A stretch of DNA of 64,000 nucleotides. Source: Sclerurus mexicanus. Taxonomy: Eukaryota > Chordata > Aves > Passeriformes > Furnariidae. Numbering within the stretch: position 1 is the stretch's first letter; every line of letters starts with the position of its first letter. The notes under the pieces were generated by a model. That model worked only from the letters and a program-made list of their open reading frames with translations, ran no database searches and was not told the DNA's origin. This document shows, one piece after another, positions 12,801 to 25,037 of this stretch. The stretch is taken from assembly GCA_013396755.1 (NCBI GenBank), contig VWZF01006913.1, forward strand, positions 27,400 through 91,399, written 5' to 3'. Both the position numbers and the translations under genes were made by a program.

Positions 12801-14426
12801 GCTGAGGTGAATGAGTGCATGCGTGTGTGTGTGGGTGAGTGCATATGTCCTGTAAGCTCAGAATTCAGAGCAGATGTTCACTGATCTGAGCCTGTTTTCA
12901 AGACTGTCAGCAGCTCCAGCAAGGAAGCAGAGGAAAAGGGAGGGGACAGGTCTCTGGCTACCCAGCAACGTAAGATGTTTACTTACAGCAGCCCACCACC
13001 AAGCATGAGGAATGCTGGTGAAGTTGGTACTGGAGACATCGTGCTCCACTGTGTAGACCATGGCAGAGAAGGCAAAGATCCCCATAGCAATGAAGAGCAA
13101 AAGGCAGCCCACCTGCTGGTAGCACTGGCGCAAAGTAAAGCCAAAGGCACGCAGCCCTGTGGAGTGGCGGGCCAGCTTGAGGATGCGGAAGATGCGCATG
13201 AGGCGCATGATGCGAAGCACTTGTCCTACCTTGCCCACTCGTCCCACCTTCTCAATATCGTGCTCGTGCTGAGAGCCCCGACCCCGGGGCTGGTCGTCAT
13301 CAGTAAAGCATTCGAGCAGCAGCTGCAGATAGAGGGGCAGGATGGCAATGAGGTCTACTGCATTGAGAGCGCTGCTGGCAAAGCGGCGTAGGTCTGGTGT
13401 AGAGACCAAGCGCAGCAGGTACTCCAGTGTGAAGAATGCAATGCACAGGGTCTCAATGTGCTCCAAGACAGGCCGGCTATCCCCACTCTTCCAGTCTACC
13501 TGCTGCATCTCCTCCACCGTGTTTAGTGCCAGGGCCACCACAGAGATGAGCACAAAGAAGCTGGAGGCTACTGCCATCACCTTGGCAGTGACAGAAGAGA
13601 AGGGTTTCTCCATGAGGTTCCAGAGGCGCCAACGCTGGGGGCCATAGTAGCGCATGTGGTGGAAGAGCTGCTCATTCTCCTCAGCCTCTGCCTGGGAGCG
13701 CAGCTCCCGCTGGACCTTCAGCTGTTCGCTCAGCTCGTCACGGCGCTCCTCGAAGCAGATGCGGCAACAGCGAGGGGTGTATTTGAGACGCACGCCCCAA
13801 TAGCTCAGCTCCTCCAGGAAGCTACGGGGGCACAGCTCGTCCCGCACACGCAGCACTCCTGAGGCATAGAAATTGTACACCAGCTGGAAGACGGCTGGAT
13901 CCCGGTCAAAGAAATACTCGTCAACCTGGGCAGCGTAGTCATCACACAGGCCCAGCTGGCACCGCCGGTCGGTGGAGGTAGCCAGGCGGCCCAGGCGGGT
14001 CTTGGGGTAGATGGCCACTGCCTGGTAGGTGAGACGGTAGCTTTGGCCACCAACGTTGATGTTCAGCATGGATGGAGCAGATGCCATGGCTGGGGCTCTG
14101 GCAGAAAGAGCAGGGGAACTAGGAATGAATGATGAGGCCTTGTTTTCTCCCTTAAATGTGTCTTCACTTGGCCATTTTCCTTGTTCTTTCTCTTCATCTT
14201 CCTCATCTTCATCATCCACATAATAGTTGTAATTCCCCTCAGGTCCCAGTAGCAGTAGGGGCTGTGTGTTCAAGGGAGCGTTAGCAGGAAAACCACTCTG
14301 CTTGTCTACTTGCATGCCTTCGTTGTCCTTCCCCTTGTTGGGCTGTGGGAGGATGTTTGGTGCTTCCCCCTCTCTGCCTTTATGTTTCAGGAAAGGAAAC
14401 TCTCGCTGCATGTTAAACTGCAACAT
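9554..14426 (-). CDS. KCNV2: Kv8.2 silent voltage-gated potassium channel subunit, complete two-exon gene
   Basis: The spliced product is 571 residues (human about 545). The family member Kv8.2 forms no channel alone; it joins Kv2-type subunits at the plasma membrane and shifts their gating, notably in photoreceptor inner segments. Visible domains: acidic N-terminal stretch (about 70-82), T1/BTB domain (about 121-225, starting [10 protein letters not shown]), S1 (284-304), S2 (320-341), S3 (352-373), S4 with regularly spaced Arg/Lys (402-421), S5 (438-459), pore with filter TVGYGDM (485-491) and S6 (499-522). The S6 bend reads GMPISI instead of the Kv PVP motif, as expected of silent subunits. 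Exon 1 ends at 12,987 and exon 2 starts at 9,829 in phase 0, separated by a GT-AG intron of 3,157 nt that holds nothing recognisable. The ATG at 14,426 has A at -3, and its MLQ opening resembles the human MLK start. No disabling change was seen. Homology is from recognition, not a search. Confidence 0.97.
12987..14426 (-). CDS. KCNV2: KCNV2 coding exon 1
   Basis: Exon 1 supplies codons 1-480: the N-terminal tail, T1 tetramerisation domain, S1 to S5 and the start of the pore helix (ending AWWWAA). The open frame runs on past the splice site to 12,858, but the donor GTAAGT right after 12,987 and the exon 2 sequence continuing with [10 protein letters not shown] show where the exon stops. The S3-S4 linker carries an insertion-like stretch ([10 protein letters not shown]) longer than I recall for human. 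Confidence 0.96.
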
Positions 14427-14651
14427 ACTATTGTTCCTTACTCTTCTCCCTTCTTTGCATTCACCTGATCAAGCAACTAACACGAGTCCTTTCCAACACT
14501 AAAAAGGCTGGCAATCCTGTTTTCTTTTCTTTATCTCAGTAGTATCATGCATAGCTGTGGTTCTGCATTTTTCTCCCTACAAGCCACCACTCCAGTTGTT
14601 GTGAAAGCTCCGTATGGGATATAGACACATGAAGACTGCTGTTGACCGTTT

Positions 14652-14668
14652 TAATCTTGCTGACAGCA
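14652..14668. promoter_or_regulatory. candidate CRX/NRL-type photoreceptor element upstream of KCNV2
   Basis: TAATC is followed within a few bases by TGCTGACAGCA, which carries an NRL/MAF half-site (TGCTGAC) in a near-palindrome. It lies about 230 bp upstream of the KCNV2 start codon. KCNV2 is a photoreceptor gene and CRX and NRL commonly control such genes. The motifs are short, so this is inference only. Confidence 0.3.
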
Positions 14669-14891
14669 AAGATCTGAGTGCTTAGAGGAGGGGATTTAGG
14701 GGTTATTATCCTGTTCCATCCTCATTTCCCTCAGGCTGTGACGTGAATGATTATGGATCCATAAATCTATGAAAAATCAGTAGGGGGTAAAAACCCTAAT
14801 GTTTCATTGATAACAAAACCCACACATTTTCCTAATTCAGTATATATGGATTAAAAATCATCTAAAAATGAAAATGTGTGAAGGGCAGAGT

Positions 14892-14898
<7 letters not shown>

Positions 14899-14934
<36 letters not shown>
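14899..14934. repeat. (GA)n microsatellite
   Basis: About 18 near-uninterrupted AG units lie upstream of KCNV2, roughly 470 bp from its ATG. It is likely length-polymorphic. Confidence 0.95.
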
Positions 14935-14938
<4 letters not shown>

Positions 14939-16914
14939 CAGATTTCTTTCATTCTTGTGAGCACAGCATGGCTTGTTTTTCCTTAGTGAAAATAATGAAT
15001 AATTGATATGCAGATAAAGGGTAGTAACTTGGTAGAGTAGCTCTTAAAATGTTTTCAAAAGGGGAGTAAATAAAAATCATCCCTTTTTATTCCCAGTTAG
15101 AATACCTCCATTTGGTTAAAAGCTGAGGAAAGTTGCAGCTTTGGCTGTAGTCTGGGAGTGGTGGTCTCATGCTCCATTGGACTCACTGGAAGTGAAGGGC
15201 AGGGGTGTGAAGGGGTTTCCAGGTTCAAACTCTTCATGAGCACTTGAGAAACAGCACAAAGCTGCTCTTATTTCTCTTGCAGATCATGTAGCATAAACCT
15301 GCAGTGGGCAACTAGCAGGACAGGAGAAGTGCTTTCTCTTGCTTTGATGGAGGTTTTTTCCCTCGGCTATGGTGGAGCTGGATGGCACCAGCATCTCCTG
15401 TGACAATGAGCATCCTGAAAGCCAGGTTACTTCCCCTTGTCACTGGGAGCACTTCAGCTGAGATAGGGCTCCTCTAAAGTGGGGGATACACACAACAAAG
15501 GGCTGGTTCCTTCAGCATGCTCTTAGCACCTGACTTATAACTTCTAAACACCAGCTCATTATTCCACCTGTATCCAAGTTAGTGCAGGAATGGAAAAGGC
15601 ACTGGAAAACTACTAGCTTTGGCAACACCCTTGCCAGTCTGGAAGGCCTTCCATCTGCAGTCCTGTAGCCTGCCTTCCACTCTAAGCTTTCACAGAAGCT
15701 GCTGTGACAGTGTATCTCAGAGCCCCTGCAGCAGTGTTTGCACTTTGTTGTCCTCAAGCACCTCTTCTTCTGTCATTGGTCTCATGGTCTTGCACCTGCA
15801 GACCCCAATATTGTTGTTTTGGTGGTGTCCCATGTGAAGCAATTGCTGCTGCTGTGAGAATTCCCCCTTCTTTTTTCTGTTCCTTATTCCCAGTTGTAGC
15901 TTTTATATATCTAGCTCTTGACAAACCGGAAGAAGTCATAGCTGAGCATTTTGCAATACTTTTGTTCTCAGGCTGTTCAATGTTTCTTTGAGTCACATTG
16001 TTTAAGGCCTGAATTGTTTGAAATTCATATTTAACTTCGCTTGAAGGTCTTTTGCTTCATGAATTTATCTCCACTGTCCATTCTCTTTCTTGATGTGAAA
16101 AAGGCAAGGCCTGTGTTAATAGGGACTGTTGGTACCTCTTTAGAAAAACTGCTTTGCAGTTTGCTTTGAACATTAAACCATACCATGGTGAGTCCTTTCT
16201 ATAGCAACTGTAATGCAAATTAATGTCGAGTTTGAGGCTGTTTCTTTCACCTAAACAAACTATTTCAGGTGTAAGAAAAAGGGTAGTCTGCAATGCCATC
16301 ATTTTACTACCAAAAAGTCTTCCATATTTCTTAATCTAGATTCAGGCTGGGCTATAACATATTTCTCTTTCCAGCCTCTGCTGTAACATTTAATTTTGCT
16401 TTTTGTCAGGCTCCCTGGTCTCACTTCTGAAAAGTATCCGGTGGGGCTTATTGCTCACTGTGTGAGAGATCGTTTCTCATACCATTCTGCAGTAGCAGGA
16501 ACTTCTACAGGGTGAACTTCCTGACTGTCAGACATCAGCTCCCCATGAACCTGGACTCAGATCCTGAACATCATTACTAAGCAAAGCAAGGAAGATCGCA
16601 AGGTCACTTCTGCTCAGACTAATCGCTTTGATCTAGATATTCTTGGGAACAGAGCTTTCAGGTGCCTGCTGCACTCTACTCAAACTTGACTTTGAAAAAA
16701 TAGGTAAAATAAAATTGCTTAATTCATGTTCTTTATTTTGTGGTGAGAGTTGGCTCTGAGGTGCTAGTTTCTCAGCCCAGATAAGAAAATGAAGTGACCA
16801 GAAAGGACCCATTTTCCCCCCCTTAACTACCTTATTCAGTGTTCTGCTTATCTTCATAGATGTCATCAATAAGAATTGCACAACACCTTGTATGGGGAAG
16901 AGCAGCCTATGGGC

Positions 16915-19004
16915 TGCTGAAAGAGCTAGTTAGTAAGGTCCCTTGGAAATCTTTTTTTTCCTAAGTTATTTGGGTCCAGAAAGACTGGTCACTTTTTAAG
17001 AGCTGTCTTTTAAGAGCACAGGAGCAGTCAATTTGAAAATATTGGAAGCCAAGCCAGTGGGACAGAAGGTTGGCTTGACTGAGCAGGGATCTTCCAGAAC
17101 TTAGGTGGAGAAGGAAAGTGTATGACATTGGAAGCAAGTACAGATGACATGGGAGGATGACAGAGATGCTGCTCACTTCTGTAGGGAGAAAATTTGTGTG
17201 GTCAAAGCTCAATGAGAGTTCAAGCTAGCCAGCACTGTGAAGGATTTTTTTAATGTGTTAACAGCAAAATGAAGATCAGAGATAACATTTGTCCATTGCT
17301 TGAGAAGGCTGGTTACTTCACAAATAGGAATATAGGCACAGCAGAGAAGTTTAATGCCACCTTCATCTCTGTCTTCAACACCAGTGATGGGCTCTGGGAT
17401 CCTTGAAGCACAGTGTTGAAAGAACTGTCTCTTGGGGAACGATAAACTCCTAGGCAATCCTGAAATTGTTTGAGACTTGTTGCTTCAGTTGGATGCACAC
17501 AGGTCTGTGGGGCTAGATAGGATTCATGCCATGAAAGAACTGGCTGATGTAGTTGCAGGACCTCTCTCCATTACTTTTCATTTGTCTTGGGAGTCTGGAA
17601 AGGTACCAGATGACTGGATCCTGGCAAATGTTGACCCAATATTCAAGCAGGGTAAGAAGAAAATTTTGGAAAGTATAGGCCTGTTGGTCTTACTGCAGCA
17701 CCTGGTAAAATTACAGAGATGTTTATTCTGGGATTTACTGAAAAACACTTGAGAGACAATGCAGTCACTTGTCACAGCCAGCATGAGTTCACCAGTTGTT
17801 CTTGTTTGAACAACTTAATTTCCTTTTATGACAAAGTCACTAATCTAGTTGACCAAGGGAAGCCAGTAGATATGGATTGTTTTTCATTTTAGGAAAGGTT
17901 TCTATGCTGCCTCTCACAGCACCCTGCTGGATAAACTTCTTAGCACACAGCTAGTCAAGTCCATAATACGTTGTGGGAGCAATGGGCTGATGGGTTGGGC
18001 TCAAAGTGTTTTAATAAATGGTGTTACATCAGGCTGGCAGCCAGTGACCAGTGGGGTTCCTCAGGGCTCCATTTTAAGGCCAGTGTTCTATGTTTTTATA
18101 AATTATTTGAATTCAGGATTCAAATGCACATTAAGTAAGTAAGTGTGGTGATGATACTAAACTAGGAAGATCTCTCTAACCTTGAGGGTAGAAAGGACCT
18201 GCAGAGAGATGTGGATAGACTAGAGAACTGGGCAACTCCCAACCATATGAAATTAAACAAGATCAACTGCAGGATTCTCCATGCTGGATGGTGTAATCCT
18301 GGTTATACATATAAACAAGAGGCTCATTGAAAGAGATCTGGGGGTTTGGGTTCGTGGCAAGTTGAGTGTGAGTCAGCAGTGTGCCCTGGCAGACAGGAGG
18401 GTCAGCCCTGTCCTGAGGGGCATCAGGCAAAACATTGCCAGCTGGGCAAGGGAGGGGATTGTCCTGCTCTGCTCTGCTCTGCACTGGGGCGGTCTCACCT
18501 TGGATATTGTGTGCAGTTTTGAGTGCCACAAATATAAGGACATCAAAATACTTCAATATGTCCAGAGGAGGGTGACCAAGATGGTGAAAGTCCTCAATAG
18601 CAAGACTGAGGTCACTTGGTTTCCTCAGCTTGGAAATGAGAAGGCTGAGGTGACCTTAGGGCAAACCCAGAACTTCCTCAAGGTGGTCAATGGAGTGAGA
18701 GGTGCTGACCTGTCTCTGGTGGCCAGTGGTAGGACATGAAGAGATAGAATGAAGTTGCATCAGGGGAAGTTCACACTGGATGTTAGGAAAATGTTCTTAA
18801 TTGAGGTGGTGGTCAGAAATTGAACCAGGCTCCTCCAGAAAGTAGTCATAGCACCAAGGCTGTCAGAATTCAAGGGCCATCTGGACAACATTCTTAGTCA
18901 TATGGTTTAGTTTCAGGTAGTCTTGTGAGAAGAAGGGAGTTGAAGTCCATGATTCTTCTAAGTCCCTTCCACCTTGAGGTACCATATGATTCTATGATTC
19001 TATG
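16915..19004 (+). mobile_element. degraded, 5'-truncated CR1 LINE
   Basis: CR1 ORF2 text is readable in broken frames. It includes a linker with KFNATFISVFN near 17,350, reverse transcriptase text with GKVPDDWILANVDPIFKQGK near 17,600, and the C-terminal part with ERDLGVWV and YVQRRVTKM near 18,310-18,580. The 3' untranslated end closes with two copies of ATTCTATG at 18,989-19,004, the CR1 3' signature. Stops and frameshifts show it is inactive. The left boundary is approximate, since the 5' end fades. Confidence 0.9.
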
Positions 19005-19389
19005 GGGGTAGAAGAAGAAATGTAAAAACCTAGCAGTCAGTAATGATTGAGGATGCTGTCCAATCAACCAGACAGTGCTCTGGATACCAGCTTCCTGAGA
19101 ACAGGATTTTCACAAGAGAAAACTATAATTAAAATTGAAGACAGTAGTGAGAAGATGAGTCTTTGCAAGCCTTCATTTTTAGGAGTGCTGAGTTTTCCCA
19201 GGATAGGGGACTGTATAACTGCAATGCTCTTTCACTGAGCAAAGCAGCCTCGGAATTGAGTATGTGTTCTTTGTCTTGGTTAAAAAATAAAAGAACTTTT
19301 TAATTAAAGTTACTTTAAAGAATTGATATGATCCTGTAAGGCCTCAGTGGATTAGGTCCTACTTCAGTAGAGGAATTTTTCACAGATTA

Positions 19390-19460
19390 GGAGTTCTTTA
19401 AGGTCAGGAAAGGCCTGTACAGTCATCTATTCTGACCTACTTGAACAATGACCCCAGAAC
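19390..19460 (-). mobile_element. old CR1 3' tail fragment, reptile/turtle-like subfamily
   Basis: The plus strand reads TTTAAGGTCAGGAAAGGCC, then ATCTATTCTGACCT, then CCCCAGAACTTC. This is the reversed 3' end of older CR1 families best known from turtles and early archosaurs. It is diverged and short. Confidence 0.55.
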
Positions 19461-21682
19461 TTCGCTCAGTAATTTTGCCATTGTGCTAAAAAGTGTGTCT
19501 CAAGCTACTATTGCATCTTGGAGACTGAAAATAACATGCTCAGCTGTCCAGAGGAAATTGCACTGAAAAATTACATGTTTCAAAGGGTCCAGCCAGACTC
19601 TTTCTCTTAACCTCTAGTGACCCCTTAATCTATGTTGACAATGCAGAAAATACTGTTATTAGTGGTGATTGTTAACAATATAATAATTATTAATGTCCTG
19701 TTTATCATATTAGGGCACTCAAAAAGCCTAACAGGGCTGAAGGTAGACTGACTGACTGCAGTGTCTGCTAAAACTCTAAGGGGTGACTCAGTGAATAAGA
19801 GAATTAAGATTCAGTTCTATCTGCCTCTCCCCATACCAGGTCTTTATAAAGAAAAAAATAAAAATTAAAAATTAAAAAAAATCCCAAGCTAGAGCTTTGC
19901 CAAAATACCAGGTCTGCTTAGAGGTGAAGCAACTTTCATTCTACTCTTTGCCTCCACTCAGTTCAGTTAATTAGACTTAAATGCAAGCAGGTAAGCAAGA
20001 GGATCCTTTCTGCTCTGTAATTTCAGACATTTTTGCACCCTGCCACCACGGCAGTCTGTCTCAGCCCTCAGAATGCCATGTTATTGCTGAATAAATGCTT
20101 CCCTGCTCATTGCTTACTCTGTATCTGTTTGTTCGGGTTTTTTTTCCCCCAGTTGCCAACGCTGCTGCTGCAGCCACCCAGAGGATGCTTAGAAAAGGTG
20201 AGTGGGAAGAGAGGATGATTGAAGAACGGAATAATTAGCAACACCCAGCTGCTCACACCTCTTCCTGCTTACATGGAAGAGCTCATGTGCCTGTGCAATC
20301 CACTGCATTCATGCATCAGTGTTGCCTGCACCTACAAGGAGAAAGAACACAGAGAGAGCACCAGCTACAGATACAGATGAAGCAGAGGGACGGACTGGGG
20401 TTGTCAGCATGGTACCTGAGAAGTTAGGCTGTATCAGCCTGGGTAACAGCTGATATATGTCCAGGGGGTGTGCCAGATGACTGCAGCATTGCACCTGAAC
20501 CCAGAGACCCAGGACGAACCATGTGCACTACCATTGCTGTTTGTGTGGTAGTGTGTCCTTTTCGGTATCTAATTCCACCTCTGCCACTCTATGCTACCCC
20601 TTTCCTCTCCCAATGAGCTTCTGTTAATTGTTGTAAATTACATTTTCTTAAACAGATAAACCCACAATGTTTACGTACTTCAGCAAGTTAATGCATTACA
20701 GTATTCAACGCACATATGAAAATGTGACACACAAAAAGAACAGTACCATATTTCTCTAGCTTAGTGAGTTAATAACCTTTTTTTATAGGTGGGATGCTGA
20801 AGAACAAAGTTATTTGACCTGGAAACAAGTGGAAGAATCAAAAGTATTTTTGTATTTCATATCTCTGAGCTTTCCACTGGCCTTGCTTAGTGTATGCAAT
20901 GGGTCATTCATAAACATTAGCAGCTCTTCAGACACAGGCAGCTGGTGCCAGCCTGGCAGTGAACACAAACTAACAGTAAAAGCACACAACAGCTAAAGAA
21001 AGAGGAAATACGCTGGAAGTAGAGACCAAGGCATGACAGCAGCACATGGCTAAAGGTGTGTGCAATAAGCAGGCTTCTTGTTTTCTGAGAATTACACCTT
21101 TATGGGAATAAGCAGTTTTCTTGATGAAAAATTTCAGCTACCAGTTTTGCTTTGAGTTTTTTTTTTTTTACTGATCAAAGGCTGGAAGTGTGGATATGTT
21201 TATACAGTGTTTGCACTTCCTCTCTCTCCCAAGAATTTTTTATTTATTTTGCTGTTTCCTTACCTATCATAACAGCACTTTTGACTGGCATACAGTGATA
21301 CAGCACCTTTTTTTTTTTTGTGTGTGTGTGTGAGAGGACTCTGCAAAAACAGTAGTGCCACTACACCTTTCAAAAACCATCTAAACCTTGACAGTGATAA
21401 AATCACAAAGGGGAAGCCACAGATGAAAGCCTGTCCTGAGAAGCAGCATTCCCTTAGTCCACACAGCCCTTCCTGGTACAGTAAGCAGTGTGGAATTCAT
21501 TCCCTGACTTCAGGATCATTGGTGGGCTGGATAGTAATCTGTTCCACGAATTGTAAAGAGCCTACTGATTTTGCAAACCTTATCATTCTGGTACTGTTCC
21601 AGTCTACAATTCCTCCTCTTTCACTGTTTGCATCCCACCAGCAGGGTCACGGATCTCAGTGTAATGTAGATGATCCATATAT

Positions 21683-21836
21683 CAGGATCTTGAAAAACAA
21701 AAACCAAAGAAACAAACAAAACTTCCCAACTAGCCAATCAAGCAACCCCACTCTGCCCCTGACTCCCCCATCCCCCCCCCCAAAAAAAAAANNNNNNNNN
21801 NNNNNNNNNNNNNNNNAAAAAAAAAGAAAAAAGGAG
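21683..21836. repeat. A/C-rich simple sequence with a 25-N assembly gap
   Basis: The sequence runs through CAAA-rich, C-rich and poly-A tracts into Ns at 21,792-21,816, then poly-A again. The true length here is unknown. Confidence 0.9.
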
Positions 21837-21911
21837 GTACAAAATAAAGAGGTGTCTTCAGCCTTGGATTCCCTTTGGTGGTAAAATTGTGAGTTCTGTT
21901 GGACTCAGTTA

Positions 21912-21964
21912 CAGGGTGATCTGATATATCTATATATATATATGTGTGTGTGTTTGTGTGTGTG
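21912..21964. repeat. compound (TA)n-(TG)n microsatellite
   Basis: TATATA units pass directly into GTGTGT units. Confidence 0.85.
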
Positions 21965-22844
21965 ATGGCCGCTGGATAGCAATATTTTCTGATTTATGCA
22001 TTCTGTCACACACTGTGCTGAAAACTGCTGATTCTTTGCTTAAACTTTACTGAAACCAGCTAGCAACAGGAAAAACCCCACAACTCATTCATGGACATTG
22101 CATATAACAGGACCACACAGACTTGGAAAGGACTTAATGCAAGGCATGTATCCAGGAATATTTTTCAAGACCACTGATAGTCTTCTCCAAGTTCTATTCT
22201 TTAAGAAACACATCCATTGTAATTAACTTTTTCAGTAGTTCCTTCTTGTTTCCTTGGATATCACTGCACCTCCTGAGTCTTTTCTATACTGGCACTACCA
22301 GTGATAGTAAATTGGCACAGCTCACCTGTCTCCTGAACACTTACTTCCTGCTTTGCAGCTGAATTACCCTCATGTACAGGTCTAATCTTATGCTGCAACC
22401 CAAATCTGAAAGAACAGCCTGGCACCTGCCAGGTCCTCCACCTCAGTGTACTCACAGGCATATCTGAAGTGAGGCTTGCTATATTGTAACTTACTTAAAA
22501 TGATTTAGAAGTTTTTTTGTAAGGAACTGACCTTAATCCTATGAAAAAGCAAGTGTTTTCTGTCTGTCTTCTATCAAAGATAAGCAGGTGACAAGAATTT
22601 CTGAACAAACAGCAGTAAAACCATAAAACACAAATTTACTTAACCATGCAGAGCTTTAGATAAAGAAAACCTTGAAGAAGACTAGTTCTGCAGCTGTAAG
22701 AAATAAATCAAAAGACCTATCTGTCCTTGAGACATATCAATACATATTGTCTAGTTAGAAAATACATATATAGTCAAAAGATATTTAGTTTTTTAATCAT
22801 TTTTCTAAGCCCTAAAAATGTATAGGTAATTTACAAGATGTCTG

Positions 22845-23068
22845 TGTAGCTTAGAAGGATGTGTAATGACTGATGTAACTTAGAAGGATATTTAGAAATT
22901 AATCACAGAATGTACACTATCCTTAGTGAAATTCACTACAAAACTGGCCAAAATTTGACTTCTGTGAAGTGACATTTTGTAAGGCGCAGACCGTCTGCAT
23001 TCCCCACTCATGTTAATAAAGGTACTTCGGCTTACGGTCCAGCTGGGGGTTGATTCCTTTGAATCACA
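22845..23068 (+). mobile_element. short LTR-like block (possible solo LTR)
   Basis: The block starts TGTAGC, ends AATCACA (TG...CA), and carries AATAAA at 23,015-23,020 followed by a CpG-containing R/U5-like stretch. A repeated unit CTTAGAAGGAT occurs twice near the start. It resembles an avian retroviral LTR. No internal viral genes are next to it, and no clear target-site duplication is seen. Confidence 0.45.
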
Positions 23069-24992
23069 GCCAGCTTCACATCAGCCTTACCTTTGAGGAG
23101 GGGAGAAGAGATGCCAGGCTCCTTGAAGTGAATTTTCTGACCCTATACTTGTATGGGCATAATTCATAGTGGATTTTTTAAGGCTGTGCTGTTGCAAAAT
23201 ATTGTTTGCTTCATGCATCTGCATGTCACCACTCTTCCTGTCAGTTTGGGACGGCAGCTGCACGGCTTCTGCTTTTCTGACATTTATTTATTGCTTCCTT
23301 CTCTTCCTATGTTGTATCTGTTCTGTATTGCTTTGGTCCCATCTGTTCACCTGCTCTACAGCAGCATCTCTTTCTATAAAATCAGTGACACCAGCGCTCT
23401 TCTTTTTTGAGTCAGCTGTATACATACTTCATGAAAAGTTCTCTATCCACAGCATGCTCTTAGTTTCATTATGAGAGTTTAGTATGCTCTGTCATGGTGA
23501 AGTTCAAAGATTACAAAGTGCACGTTTTTAGCATACAAATTGAATTATTTAGCTGCAAAATTGCTAGCAGTTTCCTCACACACAAGAAAGATTAGTTGGA
23601 AATTAACAAACTACTCCTGGAACATTCAAAGGAAATCAGATAATTTTGCACAGTGGAAGAAAAGATTTCACTCATTACTGAGGTGTTTAATTCAGAGCTA
23701 ATTATGATTTTAAATTTTGGGTGATGTTTTCCAAACTTTATAATAAAGACATCTACAAAGTTACATACCAAAGAACAAATCAGTTCAGGGGCAAAGAAAG
23801 CTTTTGCAAGCCTGGATTTTAGCCAGTTTTTGTGTATGGATGTTTGTACACACACATATTTATGCATATGTGTGAAAATCTGTCAGCAAGATTGCTATCC
23901 TTATCGCAACCATGTACCATTTATAAATCACTTTAATACAGTGAGCTTTTCAGGCATGTCATGAATATAGGGTTGAGTAGTTTTAACAGATTATCTTTTA
24001 TTTTCCCACTCTGGTCACACACTGCACAGGATTGATCTGATTTACAGGCTAAACTTTTCTAGAGGAGAAGAATTCAATTCCCAACTCTGAACTCCTCTGC
24101 TCAGTACATTGCAATACCCAATTTTTTCTTTTTTTTGAGAAAGAAAAAGGCAAAGAAAAGATATTTTGCTGATATTGCCTCTGAAGAAATAATGAATATA
24201 CCTTTGAAAATATTCCTTTGATTTTGACTTCTGATAAAAAAGAGATTCTTCCCTTTGGCTCCCCTATGCTCAAAGGCTGGCAAGAGAAAAAAATGAATAG
24301 AGCTGCAAGACGGCGAAAGGTTTTTGCGTGTGACAGAGCAACAAGTGCCTGTTTAAGCTAATCACTACCTTTGTCCAATACTACTTAGAAAATCATCCTG
24401 AAAATTGTTTTCTTTTAGAAAATACACTGTGCTTTGCTGTTTTAAAATGAGGTCACAAATCCCTATTTTGCAAATAGGAATGCTGATTTTGTTGTAATAA
24501 CAGGTTAATTGCATAATGTTTTATGTCAAACTGGAGTTGCAGTGTCATCCAAGACCTCTGTACATGAGATACTCTTTTCAGATTTGCTTGAAAGACAGTA
24601 TTTAGAAAATATTGTGCAGAAACATCATGTCATTGTTATTATGGATAACCATTGTAGAAATAAAGGATCTAGATAGCTTAAAAAGCCACTATCAGCAGAC
24701 TTGCAGTTTAGTGCTGTAAGTAGCCTCAGATGAGTAAAAGACAGTAATGAAAGGTGATTCACTGTAACACTAATATGATCACAAGTGACTTCAGGAAGCC
24801 AGAAGAAAAAGTCAGGCATAGGTGGGCTTTTCTCTGCTGCAAGTACAAGGGAATGGCATGAGTGGTGAGACATGGTTGCCCAAATTACCTGGGCTTCACT
24901 GCAGCTCAAACTGGGGCTGCAGAAGTTGGTGTTCAAAGTGGAAGAGCATCCTTACTCAACCTGTATGAGGATGGCTTAATGCTAAGCTACAA

Positions 24993-25037
24993 TGAGGCAG
25001 GGAGGCAGACAAGCAGGCAGGCAGGCAGGCAGACAAN
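24993..25037. repeat. (GGCA)n microsatellite ending at an ambiguous base
   Basis: Tandem GGCA/AGGC units end at a single N at 25,037, suggesting an assembly problem at the repeat. Confidence 0.85.

Larger units (their letters stand above)
14427..16914. other. KCNV2 upstream region
   Basis: It contains the (GA)n tract and the candidate CRX/NRL element. No CpG island and no upstream coding exon are seen. The KCNV2 transcription start cannot be placed from sequence alone. Confidence 0.5.

Noticed and set aside
12858..12986. Continuation of the KCNV2 exon 1 open frame for 42 more codons.
   Set aside because: A GTAAGT donor falls exactly where conserved pore residues continue in exon 2. The extension resembles no channel and would delete the filter and S6.
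18281..18739. 152-residue open frame on the plus strand.
   Set aside because: It is the C-terminal part of a decayed CR1 reverse transcriptase ORF, not a host gene.
21318..21884. 188-residue open frame on the plus strand.
   Set aside because: It crosses the assembly gap and poly-A tract and has no recognisable domain.
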